NCBI RefSeq assembly: GCF_018614095.1
Contig: NZ_JAGGOY010000112.1
Span: 2,123-66,122 of the forward strand
DNA from: Streptomyces sp. ISL-87
GTDB taxonomy: Bacteria > Actinomycetota > Actinomycetes > Streptomycetales > Streptomycetaceae
Reading direction: 5' to 3'
Length of the DNA: 64,000 nucleotides
A program made the position numbers and the translations under genes. Under the pieces are notes generated by a model. The model worked only from the letters and a program-made list of their open reading frames with translations. It was not told the DNA's origin and did no database searches. This document shows, in pieces, positions 52,193 to 61,608 of the stretch. Every line of letters starts with the position of its first letter. The stretch's first letter is position 1.

Positions 52193-52789
52193 TCAGCTCT
52201 CCCCGGGGGGCCGGGAGATGCCCGAGGTGAGCAGGTCCACCAGGTGGTCCAGGGCCTGCGCCGAACCCTCGCCGTCGACCAGGGTCTCCGGCGCGGACTG
52301 CGGCGCCGCCCGGCGGAGTTCGATCCAGCCGAGGTAGGCGGCGTACGCGGCCACCGCGCGGAGGCGGGCGGTCTCCGGCGGCAGCCCCAGGTCGGAGAAG
52401 ACCGCGGTGAGGTAGGCGAGCCGGGTGCGGGTGACCCGGTGCAGCACCTCGGCGACCGCCGGGTGGTCGACCTGGGCGACGATGGCGGGTTCCAGGCCGG
52501 CGATCTCCTCGTCCCCGAGCGCCACGGCGAACAGCGCCCTGGCCCGCTTCATCGGGTCCTGCTCCGCGTTGACCGCCTCGATGACCTCGCCGGTGGCCAG
52601 GCGTTCCCATGCCTCCAGCGCGGCGACGAGCAGCGCGTCACGGTTCTTGAAATGCCAGTAGAAGCTGCCGCGGCTGACTTCCAGCTCCTTGGCGAGCACG
52701 TCGACCGCCACCGCGGCGACGCCGCCCCGGGCGAGCGCGGTGAGCGCCGCCATCGTCCAGTCGTCCTTGGTGACTTTCCCCTTGGCCAT
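52193..52789 (-). CDS. TetR-family transcriptional regulator
   Basis: A 198-residue TetR regulator. The DNA-binding domain is WTMAALTALARGGVAAVAVD, then VLAKELEVSRGSFYWHFKNRDALL. The ligand domain is helical and ends with SAQALDHLVDLLTSGI. ATG 52789 lies just inside a strong palindrome (52803-52823). An in-frame ATG at 52819 falls within the palindrome and is less likely. The gene is divergent from a DUF3995 membrane protein gene, the expected target. No ribosome site is clear. Confidence 0.9.
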   Translation of the reverse strand: MAKGKVTKDDWTMAALTALARGGVAAVAVDVLAKELEVSRGSFYWHFKNRDALLVAALEAWERLATGEVIEAVNAEQDPMKRARALFAVALGDEEIAGLEPAIVAQVDHPAVAEVLHRVTRTRLAYLTAVFSDLGLPPETARLRAVAAYAAYLGWIELRRAAPQSAPETLVDGEGSAQALDHLVDLLTSGISRPPGES

Positions 52790-52802
52790 GGTCCGTACGC
52801 TA

Positions 52803-52833
52803 CTGTATGGATTATCCATACAGAACTGTATGG
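52803..52833. promoter_or_regulatory. TetR operator palindrome with a third half-site
   Basis: CTGTATGG (52803-52810) and CCATACAG (52816-52823) are perfect 8-bp arms around five bases. CTGTATGG occurs again at 52826-52833. The array lies between the divergent TetR and DUF3995 genes and is much more AT-rich than the surroundings. It probably represses both. Confidence 0.8.
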
Positions 52834-52860
52834 AACTCCTTTGGGGAAGGGGATCGCGCC

Positions 52861-53358
52861 ATGCTCACCAACGAAAACGTGGCCGGCGAAGACGGCGCTG
52901 AAGCCGGGGTAAAGGCGGCGGCGGGGGTCGCGGCCACCGGCCTGATCGCGGCGGGCGCGTTGCACGCGCTCTGGACAGTCGACCCGTGGCCTCTCAAGTC
53001 GGCGGCCGAGTTCGCCGAGACGGTCGTCGGGGTGACGGAGGATCAACTGCCCTCGGCTCCGCTGACCCTGGGCGTGGCGGCGCTCCTCGGGGCCGCTGGG
53101 TATCTCGTCCTGAGCAACGGGCGGATCGCCCGGAAGGTCGGCCCGGAGAAGCTCAACCGCGTCGGGCTGTGGACGCTCGCGGGCGTGCTGGCCGCCCGCG
53201 GGGCCGGCGGTCTGGTCGCCTCCGGGCTCGCGCTGCGCGACGCGCCGGAGGCCCACCGGCACTGGGACCTGGTGCTGTACTCGCCGCTCTGCCTGACCCT
53301 GGCCGGACTGACGGGATTCGTCGCCCGCCGCACCGCCACCCGGCGACAGGGCCGGTAG
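52861..53358 (+). CDS. DUF3995 family membrane protein
   Basis: A 165-residue membrane protein of the DUF3995 family. Four helices are predicted: ATGLIAAGALHALW, TLGVAALLGAAGYLVLS, LWTLAGVLAARGAGGLV and LTLAGLTGFVA. The family motif LHALWTVDPWPLKS is clear. Function unknown. ATG 52861 follows GGGGA; an earlier ATG at 52807 lies inside the TetR operator. It is the probable target of the divergent TetR regulator. Confidence 0.85.
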   Translation: MLTNENVAGEDGAEAGVKAAAGVAATGLIAAGALHALWTVDPWPLKSAAEFAETVVGVTEDQLPSAPLTLGVAALLGAAGYLVLSNGRIARKVGPEKLNRVGLWTLAGVLAARGAGGLVASGLALRDAPEAHRHWDLVLYSPLCLTLAGLTGFVARRTATRRQGR

Positions 53359-53371
53359 GACGGCCTTCGCC

Positions 53372-53433
53372 GCTCAGGCCCGCGCTGCTCAGGCCCGCGC
53401 TGCTCAGGCCCGCGCTGCTCAGGCCCGCGCTGC

Positions 53434-53446
<13 letters not shown>
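53372..53446. repeat. 15-bp tandem repeat with in-frame stops, five copies
   Basis: GCTCAGGCCCGCGCT is repeated five times (last copy ends GCC), between the DUF3995 and alcohol dehydrogenase stops. The unit is five codons long, and in the frame of the dehydrogenase each copy contributes a TGA, so the gene ends in a series of tandem stops. The dehydrogenase stop lies in the copy at 53432-53446. Confidence 0.85.
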
Positions 53447-54489
<1,043 letters not shown>

Positions 54490-54627
54490 CACGACCACCG
54501 CCCCTCGCTCGACTGCCCTGCACGCTACTCCTCGGGTGCCCCGGCGGGCGTCCGGGCCAGGGCCAGCACACCGGCGCAGACGAGGGCTTCCCCCTCAGGG
54601 CCGCGCCCGATGCCGGGTATGCGTTTC

Positions 54628-54669
54628 GAGGGCGAGGGCGAGGGCGAGGGCGAGGGCGAGGGCGAGGGC
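54628..54669. repeat. GAGGGC hexanucleotide repeat, seven copies
   Basis: Seven perfect GAGGGC units run from 54628 to 54669 and continue as degenerate GCGAGCGCGAG to about 54700, right at the end of the ATP-grasp operon. No gene uses the region. Such a short perfect repeat is prone to length change. Confidence 0.85.
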
Positions 54670-54704
54670 GCGAGCGCGAGGGCGCGAGCGCGAGCGGAGG
54701 CGGG

Positions 54705-55505
54705 TCAGCGCCGGGGCGGAGGCGCTCCGGCCCGCCGCAGTGCCAGCGCCGCCAGGGCCTCCGGCGCGCCCGCCTGGCCGCGGATGCCGGGGAAGGCGTT
54801 GATGTCCACGATCAGCGGGGTGCCGCCGCCGGTGTCGATGATGTCCACACCGTAGACGTCCAGCGCGAACACCTCGCCGGCCCGGCGCACCAGGTCGGCC
54901 CAGCCGGGCGGGAGTTCGGGCAGGGGGAGCGTGGGACCGCGACCCTCGGGCGCGAGTTCGGAGCGGCGCAGGGCGGCGAAGACCTGGTCGCCGATCGCCC
55001 ACAGCTTGTGGTCCCAGCCGCTGTTGGGCGCGAACTCCTGGACCACGACCGGCTCCCGCGGCCACTCCCGCGCCAACCCGGCCAGCTGTACGGGGCTGTC
55101 CACACGGGCCACCAGATCGCCCCGGCGGCTGCGCCGGCTCTTGATGACCACGGGCCAGGACAGCTCCGGCCCCGACGCCGGCTGCGCCAACGAGGCGAAG
55201 GTCTGCGTGGCGGCGAAGGGGAGACCGGCCCTGCGGGCGAGTTCCGCCATCTCCGTGCGGTCCTGGCACAACTCGGTGGCCGCCGCCGAGTTCACCACCG
55301 GGGCACCGCGCCGCTCCAGCTCCCGCGCGAGCGCCAGTGCCCGCGGCGTCCGGGCCTTCAGCAGGTACACGTCGGCCGGTGCCTGGGGAGCGCCGTCCAC
55401 CGTCCCCGGATCCAGCACCTCCACCCGGTGCCCGGGGGTGAGCAGCGCGGTGGCCCCCGCCAGCAGCGGATGGCCGGCATCCGGGGTGATCAGGCCGATC
55501 CTCAT
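54705..55505 (-). CDS. RimK-like ATP-grasp ligase, second of a pair
   Basis: A 266-residue ATP-grasp enzyme. The preATP-grasp domain opens MRIGLITPDAGHPLLAGATALL. ATP binding uses WPVVIKSRRSRRGDLVARV and VVVQEFAPNSGWDHKLWAIG. The metal site is YGVDIIDTGGG then LIVDINAFPGIRG near the C-terminus. Such enzymes join a carboxylate to an amine using ATP. Its ATG overlaps the stop of a second ATP-grasp gene (ATGA), so the two are made together. It is followed by GC-rich repeats. Substrates and product are unknown. Confidence 0.85.
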   Translation of the reverse strand: MRIGLITPDAGHPLLAGATALLTPGHRVEVLDPGTVDGAPQAPADVYLLKARTPRALALARELERRGAPVVNSAAATELCQDRTEMAELARRAGLPFAATQTFASLAQPASGPELSWPVVIKSRRSRRGDLVARVDSPVQLAGLAREWPREPVVVQEFAPNSGWDHKLWAIGDQVFAALRRSELAPEGRGPTLPLPELPPGWADLVRRAGEVFALDVYGVDIIDTGGGTPLIVDINAFPGIRGQAGAPEALAALALRRAGAPPPRR

Positions 55506-56401
55506 ATGCGCTTGCCCGCCGCCGACGTCGCCTGCAACGGAATCGACACGGGCGCCGTGACCGGCCGGGGGCAGGGCGCCGCCGTCCTGCCGCCCGCCTG
55601 CGCCAGCCCCAGTACCGCCCGGGCCACCCGGGCCGCCGCGTCCGGCACCTGACGGAAGCTCGGGAAGTCGTTCACGTCGACGACGACCGGCCCGTCGGGG
55701 CCCAGCAGCACGTCCACCCCGTACAGGTCGAGCCCGTAGACCGCCCCCACCTGCGCGGCGATCGCGGCCACCTCGGCGGCCAGCGGTACGCGGCGCTCCC
55801 GTACCGACGGGTCGGGGTGCAGCGGGGAGCAGCGCTCGGTCGCGAACAGCTCACCGCCGACCGCGTACACCTTGATGTCGGTGCCCGAGTTGGGCACGTA
55901 CGGCTGGGCGATGAGCATGCCCTCGCCCGCCAGCTCGGGGAGCATCGTCTCGAGCCGCTCCGGTGAGGACACCAGGTGCACGGCCCGGCCCGAGCTGCCG
56001 TCGGCGGGCTTGACGACGAGGGGGTACTCCGCCGCCGGTATCTCCCGCAGCAGTTCCGGCCGCGCCGCCGCGTAGGTCGGTGGCATCGGGAGCCCCCGGG
56101 TGCGTCCGATGGCGGCGGCCAGCGCTTTGTCCCGTACGCCCCGGATGGAGCGGGCGTCGTTGACCGTGGTCATCCCGGCCGCGGCCGCGGCTTCGAGCAG
56201 GGTCAGCCCCGGCCCGCCGGACACCGTTTTCAGGACCCAGGCGTCATGCGTGCCCGCGCTGACGACCTCGGCCATGTGCAGCAGCGAGCCGCCCGGCCGC
56301 ACCACATCGACCTGGTGGCCCCACGCGGTCAGTTGCCGGATCACCTCGTTCGGCATGCCGTCGTGGCGGTAGTGCTCCTCCACCAGGAAGCAGAGCCTCA
56401 T
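55502..56401 (-). CDS. RimK-like ATP-grasp ligase, first of a pair
   Basis: A 299-residue ATP-grasp enzyme. It opens MRLCFLVEEHYRHDGMPNEV; ATP binding uses YPLVVKPADGSSGRAVHLV and LIAQPYVPNSGTDIKVYAVG; metal binding is in LYGVDVLLGPDGPVVVDVND followed by FPSFR. It is related to but clearly different from its coupled partner (similar PNSG, YGVD and D(V/I)N blocks). ATG 56401 follows GGGGAAGG and starts the operon. No precursor peptide gene could be found on either side. Possible roles are dipeptide, peptide-tail or small-molecule amide synthesis. Confidence 0.86.
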   Translation of the reverse strand: MRLCFLVEEHYRHDGMPNEVIRQLTAWGHQVDVVRPGGSLLHMAEVVSAGTHDAWVLKTVSGGPGLTLLEAAAAAGMTTVNDARSIRGVRDKALAAAIGRTRGLPMPPTYAAARPELLREIPAAEYPLVVKPADGSSGRAVHLVSSPERLETMLPELAGEGMLIAQPYVPNSGTDIKVYAVGGELFATERCSPLHPDPSVRERRVPLAAEVAAIAAQVGAVYGLDLYGVDVLLGPDGPVVVDVNDFPSFRQVPDAAARVARAVLGLAQAGGRTAAPCPRPVTAPVSIPLQATSAAGKRI

Positions 56402-56449
56402 CGACCTTCCCCATATTCCCCGGACGTCCGCCGATTCCGTCCGGCGAGT

Positions 56450-56461
56450 TGTGACGTCACA
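56450..56461. promoter_or_regulatory. Palindrome in the ATP-grasp promoter region
   Basis: TGTGACGTCACA is a perfect 12-bp palindrome 49-60 bp before the ATP-grasp operon start, in the 153-bp spacer after the HEAT-type gene. It looks like a dimeric regulator site. CRP sites have TGTGA and TCACA six bases apart, here only two, so it is not a standard CRP site. Confidence 0.5.
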
Positions 56462-56554
56462 GGATGTCATGGACCGCAATGTGATAATCGGTCCGTACGG
56501 GGGAGGCGCACGTTGGTACGCCTGCGAGCGTGCGCCGGCCGTCCGCGGGCCCCA

Positions 56555-59500
56555 TCACTCCTCGTGCGTCGTGGCCACCAGCGCCGCGTCCCGGACCTCC
56601 ACTTCCGGGTGCCGCCGCAGTACGAGCAGCATCGCGCGCCACTCCTGCGGCCAGTCGTAGCGCTTGCCGAGGGCCGAAGTGAGGGCGACGGCGAGCACGC
56701 CCCGCACCATCGAGCCCTCCTCGGCGAGCTCGCGAACCGCTGCCAGGACCGTGCCGGAGTCCGGGCGGGGCAGCCCGTACGAGTGGCGCTGGGAAAGGGC
56801 GGAGGCGGTGGTCGCGGCCAGCCCCGGGCGGCCGTCGAGCGCCGAGGCCAGCGTCCGCAGCGCCGCCAGCTGGGCCGCCGGCCCGGCGTGCAGGTCGACC
56901 GTCCAGGTCAGCAGCTGCGCACGGGCAACGGCCAGCGACGGCTCGTCAGCCAACTGCCGCGCCAGCGCGCCCGCCAGGTCGGGCTCCCTGACCTCGGACG
57001 CCAGATACTGGAGCCGCTGCCGGGCCGGCCGGTCCCGGTCCGCCTCGGCCTCGGGCTCACCGCCCGCCCGTACGACGGCCAGCAGCTCCTCGACCGCACG
57101 GTGGAACTGGCTTCCGGGCGCGCAACCGCCGACCGGATGCGGCAGCCCCGAGACCGCGCTCTTGTGCAGGGCACTCAGCGCGTTCTTCCAGCTGCGGCCG
57201 GGGAGCGACAGGTCGCAGACCATCAGCCGCACGGTGTCGGCCGCCTCCGGCGCGTACGCCACCCAGTCCGGCAGCGCCCAGAGGGCCCCGCCGGCCACGT
57301 TCTGCCCGGAGGCGGCCACGACGGCCACCAGCCGCGCGTAGCGGGGCCGATGGGCCCGTGCCACGTCGAGCGGCGCGGTGCGCACGATGGCGCGCCGCGC
57401 CTGCGGGCTGCCCGTGGCGGCGGCCGCCTCAAGCAGCTCCCAGGACTCCTCGAAGGCGAGCAGCTCCGTCACGAGGCCCATCACCGCGGCCACCACGTCG
57501 GGGTGGCTGTCCGCGCTGCGGCAGGCCTGCGCCAGCAGCCCGGTGGCGCGCCGCGGCGGCAGGAAGCGCACCGCCAGTCGCGCGGCCTCCTTCCGGCTGG
57601 TCACCTTCACGCCGCCGCCGGGGCCCAGGAGCCGTTCCAGGGAATCGGCGAGCAGCGAAGGCGCGGTGTGTGCGGCCGCCCGCCCGGCGGCGTACACGGC
57701 GACGCCCGCGTGGTCGTCTCCCGCGTGCGCGAGCAGCTCGGCGAGGACGGCCGCGGGCTCCTCGGTCCGGGCCGCGGCGGCCAGCGCGGCCCGGGCGAGG
57801 ACCGGTTGCCCCGAGCGCGCGTGCCGGCGTACGAACTCCAGGCCGTGGCCGGGGATCCGGGCGGCGCCCCGGATGACGGCGGCCCGGTCGTACAGCGCCG
57901 CGGACTCGTCGCCGACGGCGGCCTCCGCCAGCCGCGCCGCCGCCTCCTGCTGGCGCGGAAGCCAACGGTCCGCCCGCTCGAAGCACGGCAGCGGCCGGTC
58001 GGCGCCCTGGCGCAGGAACCGGCCGTACGGCGGGTTCGCGGCGAGCAGGGAGTCCAGCAGATCGGTGCGGTGCGCGGACAGCACCTCCAGTACGGGCGCC
58101 AGCGCGACCGCTGACGGCTCGCGGGCGACCAGGGCCGCGGCCCGGCCGTCGCGGGTCGCCGGGTCCGAGAGCCAGGCCTGGGCGAGGGCGGGGAAGACGG
58201 CGTCGTCGCACCGCTCCAGGGCCTCGCCGAGCAGCAGCTGGAGTCCGGGCATGAGCCGGATGCGGCTGCCGAGGGAGCACGTGAGCGTGAGCAGCAGCCC
58301 GTACTCGCCCTTCCCGGCGCTGGAGTCGAGCCACGGGCGGAGGGCCTCGAACACCTGGTGCTCGCGGCCGGAGCGCAGGCGGTGGACGAGCGGGTCGAGG
58401 TCGAGGGCGCCGGTGTGCCCGGTCAGGCGGTGCAGGGTGCGCAGGGCCCAGTCGAGGACCGGGGCGTCCGGGGCGGTTTCGTTCAGCACGCTGAAGACCA
58501 GGCGCCGCAGGGCCGTCCGGGTCTCGGCGGAGCTGTCGCGGGCCTCCAGGGCGTCCGATGCGATCCGGTCCAGGTGGCCGGCCGCCGCCTCGGAGGAGAA
58601 CAGCGACGTGGGCAGTTCGGCCAGCGCGCCCAGTGCGGCGGCCCGGACGGGATCGCGGTCGTTGCGCAGCCGCCGCGTCATCAGGGCGAGTACGTCGGCC
58701 ACCGCGTCGGCGTCGGCGCTGTGGCCCGCGTTGCCGACCAGGTGCTGCCAGCCGACCTCCCGCGTGTCGGGGTCGGCGTCCCCGACCGCTGCGAGGAGCC
58801 TGGGCCGGGCCTCCGCGACCGGAAGCCAGGCCAGTGGCTGCAGGACGTCCCCGATCCAGTCGACCTCCCAGGGCTCCTTCTGCCTGTCGTCGTCGGAGCG
58901 GGCGATGTCGAGCCGTGCCTCGGCGATGCGGCGCTCGCGGGGGAGCAGCTCCAGCACCGCGTCCGCGTGCCCCGGGTACGGGAGTCCGAGGTCCGTGCAG
59001 GCCCTGTCGTAGAAGGTCTCGCGCCGCTCCGGGGGCATCGCCTTCAACAGGGCGACCAGGCGGGCCGTGTGCCGTACCCAGTGCAGTCCCAGGGCGGGCA
59101 GGGAGGGCGGGTCGGCCCGCACCAGCCTGCGCAGTACGGAGGCCCGGAGGACGGGCTCGTAGCGCCTCTCCTCCCGTTCGGGCGCGATCATCCAGCGCAC
59201 GACGCGCTCGGCGTCGGCCGCCGCCAGGTCGCCGAGCCGGTCCCACAGGAGCGGGGAGAGACGCTTGGGCCCGTACCGCTCCAACAGCCCGAGCACCCGC
59301 TGCGGGGCGGCGGCGGCAGCGGCAGCCAGGCCCGGATCCTGGCGCTCCCACCAGCCGTCGCGAAGTCCCGTCGGCAGTACGGCGAGTTCCCTCTCCGCGT
59401 GATCCAGCATTGGGCCGGGATGGTGCCGGCCCAGTCGCCCCCAGTCCGGCACGGCGTCGGCGAGATCCGGCAGCAGCCCGGCGGTGAACTCCGGCCCGCA

Positions 59501-59959
59501 GGCCGGAAGGAGGGCGGCAGCCTCCCGGTCGCCCCACTGCCCCCGCAGCCGCAGTACGAGGCGTTCGGCGAGTGCGCGCCGCGATCCGGCCAGGACGGCC
59601 TTCGCCAGCTGCCGCCGGACCTCGGCGGGTGCGTCCGCGTAGGCCGTCTCGATCGCCTCGTCCGGTACCGGCAACGCCCCGGCGGCGCGCAGGGCGTACC
59701 GCCGCACCACCGGATCCGGGTCCGCCAGGCGCCGTGCCAGATACTCCGTCTCCCGCCCCGCCAGCGCACCGAGCGCCGCCAGCCGCCTCTCGTACCGGCC
59801 CCGGCGGTCCAGCTCGGCCAGTACGGCGGCCAGTTCGCCGGCGCGAGCGAGATCGCGGGCGGTCGTGGCGAGCAGCCGCAGCCGGGCCGAGTGGGGGAGC
59901 GGATCGAGGGAGACGAGCAGCTGGTCGGTGGCGGCCGACGGGGAACGCACGGGTGACAT
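56555..59959 (-). CDS. Very large HEAT-repeat-like helical protein
   Basis: A 1134-residue protein of unknown function, one of the largest in the window. It is built almost entirely of short Ala/Leu/Arg-rich helix pairs resembling HEAT repeats: ALGALAGRETEYLARRLADPDP, DPVVRRYALRAAGALPV, then DRDPVRAAALGALAEL, PEVEVRDAALVATTHEE at the end. There is no signal peptide, membrane helix, ATPase or other catalytic motif. HEAT-like arrays usually act as scaffolds. It is read in the same direction as the ATP-grasp pair but separated by a palindromic promoter region. Confidence 0.8.
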   Translation of the reverse strand: MSPVRSPSAATDQLLVSLDPLPHSARLRLLATTARDLARAGELAAVLAELDRRGRYERRLAALGALAGRETEYLARRLADPDPVVRRYALRAAGALPVPDEAIETAYADAPAEVRRQLAKAVLAGSRRALAERLVLRLRGQWGDREAAALLPACGPEFTAGLLPDLADAVPDWGRLGRHHPGPMLDHAERELAVLPTGLRDGWWERQDPGLAAAAAAAPQRVLGLLERYGPKRLSPLLWDRLGDLAAADAERVVRWMIAPEREERRYEPVLRASVLRRLVRADPPSLPALGLHWVRHTARLVALLKAMPPERRETFYDRACTDLGLPYPGHADAVLELLPRERRIAEARLDIARSDDDRQKEPWEVDWIGDVLQPLAWLPVAEARPRLLAAVGDADPDTREVGWQHLVGNAGHSADADAVADVLALMTRRLRNDRDPVRAAALGALAELPTSLFSSEAAAGHLDRIASDALEARDSSAETRTALRRLVFSVLNETAPDAPVLDWALRTLHRLTGHTGALDLDPLVHRLRSGREHQVFEALRPWLDSSAGKGEYGLLLTLTCSLGSRIRLMPGLQLLLGEALERCDDAVFPALAQAWLSDPATRDGRAAALVAREPSAVALAPVLEVLSAHRTDLLDSLLAANPPYGRFLRQGADRPLPCFERADRWLPRQQEAAARLAEAAVGDESAALYDRAAVIRGAARIPGHGLEFVRRHARSGQPVLARAALAAAARTEEPAAVLAELLAHAGDDHAGVAVYAAGRAAAHTAPSLLADSLERLLGPGGGVKVTSRKEAARLAVRFLPPRRATGLLAQACRSADSHPDVVAAVMGLVTELLAFEESWELLEAAAATGSPQARRAIVRTAPLDVARAHRPRYARLVAVVAASGQNVAGGALWALPDWVAYAPEAADTVRLMVCDLSLPGRSWKNALSALHKSAVSGLPHPVGGCAPGSQFHRAVEELLAVVRAGGEPEAEADRDRPARQRLQYLASEVREPDLAGALARQLADEPSLAVARAQLLTWTVDLHAGPAAQLAALRTLASALDGRPGLAATTASALSQRHSYGLPRPDSGTVLAAVRELAEEGSMVRGVLAVALTSALGKRYDWPQEWRAMLLVLRRHPEVEVRDAALVATTHEE

Positions 59960-60014
59960 GGGGTCATTGTGTGCGCAGAGCCATGTGGGAAGGCATCCGG
60001 TTTTCTGGCCGGGC

Positions 60015-60098
60015 GGACGGAGGGGCCGCCTGGAGGTGTGACGGATGGAGGGGCCGGCTGGAGGCGTACCGGACGGACGGGCCGCCTGGAGGTGTGCC
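60015..60098. repeat. 28-bp imperfect tandem repeat, three copies
   Basis: Three 28-bp units at 60015-60042, 60043-60070 and 60071-60098 each begin GGAYGGA and contain GGGGCCGSCTGGAGG or a close variant; a partial fourth follows. They lie in the 207-bp spacer between the HEAT-type gene (start 59959) and the end of the anti-sigma gene. No gene uses them. Confidence 0.75.
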
Positions 60099-60117
60099 GG
60101 ACGGCCCTTGTCAGACG

Positions 60118-60144
60118 CCTGGGCGGCCCGTCGGGCCGCCCAGG
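60118..60144 (-). terminator. Terminator of the sigma/anti-sigma operon
   Basis: A perfect 12-bp stem (60118-60129 with 60133-60144) with a 3-nt loop lies 22 bp after the anti-sigma stop at 60167. Confidence 0.85.
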
Positions 60145-60166
60145 ATTCCCTCGCGCGGTGCTCTGG

Positions 60167-60892
60167 TCACACCTTGACGGACACGAACGCCTTGCCCGCC
60201 TCGTTCTCGACCAGGATCTCCTTGACGTCGGACGGATCGACGGCCGCCGAACCGTCCAGGGCCGCGCCCTTGGCCTCGCCGTTCTCCTTGCTGCCCACGA
60301 CCCAGCCGCCCGCCGTGGTGCGCCTGCCGTCCCCGGACACCACGATCAGCCGGCAGCGCTCACCCGCCGGGATCCCGGTCACCGCCGCATGCACCCGCAC
60401 CCACTTCGCGGCCGGCGTCACCTGTACGGTCGCCCGCGCGCCCGTGCCCGAATCGGTGGCGGAGGCCACCCTGGTACCAGGCACCGGCGACGGAGCCGCC
60501 GAGACGCTCGGCGACGGCGGCAGGGGCTGCGCGGAGTTCGGTCCGTCGTCGGCCCCCAGCTGCGCACCGGCCCAGAACACCGCGGCCAGCGAGGCGGCCG
60601 CGGCCAGTCCCGCGAGGCCCCGGCGGCGACGCCGCACGGCCGCCTGTTCACCGCGCACCTGCCGCAGCGTGCGCTGGAGCAGCAGATCGCCGCCTTGCGG
60701 CGGCCCGTCGATGAACGCCTCCTCGGGCACCTCGCCGAGCACCGCCTCCAACTTGCGCAACGCGGACACCTCCTCGCGGCACTGAACGCAGCCGCTCACG
60801 TGTTCCTCGACACGCCGTATTTCGTCGTCGTCCAGGACGCCGAGAACGTACGGGCCGAGGAGTTCCTCCTCCTCGTGCCGCTGCCGGTTCAT
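60167..60892 (-). CDS. Anti-sigma factor with zinc-finger domain
   Basis: A 241-residue membrane-bound anti-sigma factor. The cytoplasmic zinc-finger (zf-HC2) is EEHVSGCVQCREEVSALRKL with the HxxxCxxC motif. One membrane helix follows (GLAGLAAAASLAAVFWAGAQL). The outer part resembles the RskA domain (RLIVVSGDGRRTTAGGWVVG, ILVENEAGKAFVSVKV). It should bind and silence the ECF sigma factor encoded just upstream; its ATG overlaps the sigma stop (ATGA). Regulated proteolysis usually frees the sigma factor. Confidence 0.92.
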   Translation of the reverse strand: MNRQRHEEEELLGPYVLGVLDDDEIRRVEEHVSGCVQCREEVSALRKLEAVLGEVPEEAFIDGPPQGGDLLLQRTLRQVRGEQAAVRRRRRGLAGLAAAASLAAVFWAGAQLGADDGPNSAQPLPPSPSVSAAPSPVPGTRVASATDSGTGARATVQVTPAAKWVRVHAAVTGIPAGERCRLIVVSGDGRRTTAGGWVVGSKENGEAKGAALDGSAAVDPSDVKEILVENEAGKAFVSVKV

Positions 60893-61485
60893 GCCACCAC
60901 CTCCCGCAGTCCGGCCGGCTGTTGCGGCGGCCTTCCCGATCGTCTGTCGTCCTTGCCGCCGCTGTCGCGGAAGACCTCGCGCAGGGCCTTGAGCGCGTAG
61001 TGCGAGCGCGATTTGACGGTGCCCGCGGGGATGCCGAGGCGGTCGGCGGCCTCGGAGACGCTGCACTGCCGGTAGTACAACTCCGTCAGCACGTCCCGGT
61101 GCTCCGGCGAGAGCTGGTCGAGCGCCCCCATCACGGTCATGGTGTCCACGACCGCGTCGGCGTGGTCCACCTCCACCGGGGGAGTGGCCGGCGAGCCCGA
61201 AACCTCCGGCGGCCGGGCGGCCTTGGCCCGGTACCGGTCGGTGATGATGTTGCGGGCCACGGTGAGCAGCCAGCCGCGCACCGAACCCTTGCCGTTGACC
61301 AGGACCTCGGAGTGCCGCCAGGCCCGTATGAGGGTCTCCTGGACGACATCCTCGGCCGCGGCCCGGTCGCCGGTCAGCCGGGTGGCGTACGCGAGCAGGG
61401 CATGGCCGTGCTCCTCGTACACCGACCTGATCAGTGCTTCGTCGGTCGAGCCCCGCCGAGTGCGGGGCCACAGTGGTCCGGCCAT
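60889..61485 (-). CDS. ECF RNA polymerase sigma factor
   Basis: A 198-residue ECF sigma factor. Region 2 is ALIRSVYEEHGHALLAYATR, DRAAAEDVVQETLIRAWRH, VRGWLLTVARNIITDRYR; region 4 is LSPEHRDVLTELYYRQCSVS, EAADRLGIPAGTVKSRSHYA. ATG 61485 is preceded by GAGAGGG and chosen over an upstream ATG at 61554 with no family match. It is of the SigK/SigL-like group linked to RskA-type anti-sigma factors. GTGAC-GTAG-GTCAC (61555-61568) lies in its promoter region. It overlaps the anti-sigma gene. Confidence 0.93.
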   Translation of the reverse strand: MAGPLWPRTRRGSTDEALIRSVYEEHGHALLAYATRLTGDRAAAEDVVQETLIRAWRHSEVLVNGKGSVRGWLLTVARNIITDRYRAKAARPPEVSGSPATPPVEVDHADAVVDTMTVMGALDQLSPEHRDVLTELYYRQCSVSEAADRLGIPAGTVKSRSHYALKALREVFRDSGGKDDRRSGRPPQQPAGLREVVA

Positions 61486-61608
61486 CTCACCCTCTCCGTC
61501 TCCTCGCGTTGCGTGGTGCGCACAGAACACGCCGCCCGGCGGGACCGGGTTCACGTGACGTAGGTCACTCGTTCCCGCCCGCCCGCCCGTCCCGCCCTTC
61601 CCCGCCGC

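Noticed and set aside
54595..55269. Minus-strand ORF containing a long alternating Ala-Leu tail
   Set aside because: The Ala-Leu run is the GAGGGC repeat read in another frame; the real ATP-grasp gene stops before it, at 54705.
56450..56461. CRP-type binding site
   Set aside because: TGTGA and TCACA are separated by 2 bp rather than 6 bp. Kept only as an unassigned palindrome.
56402..56554. Short precursor peptide gene for the ATP-grasp pair
   Set aside because: I looked for a small ORF with a ribosome site between the HEAT-type gene and the ligases. Only a non-descript frame antisense to the HEAT gene end was found, with no core-like Asp/Glu/Thr/Ser or Cys pattern.
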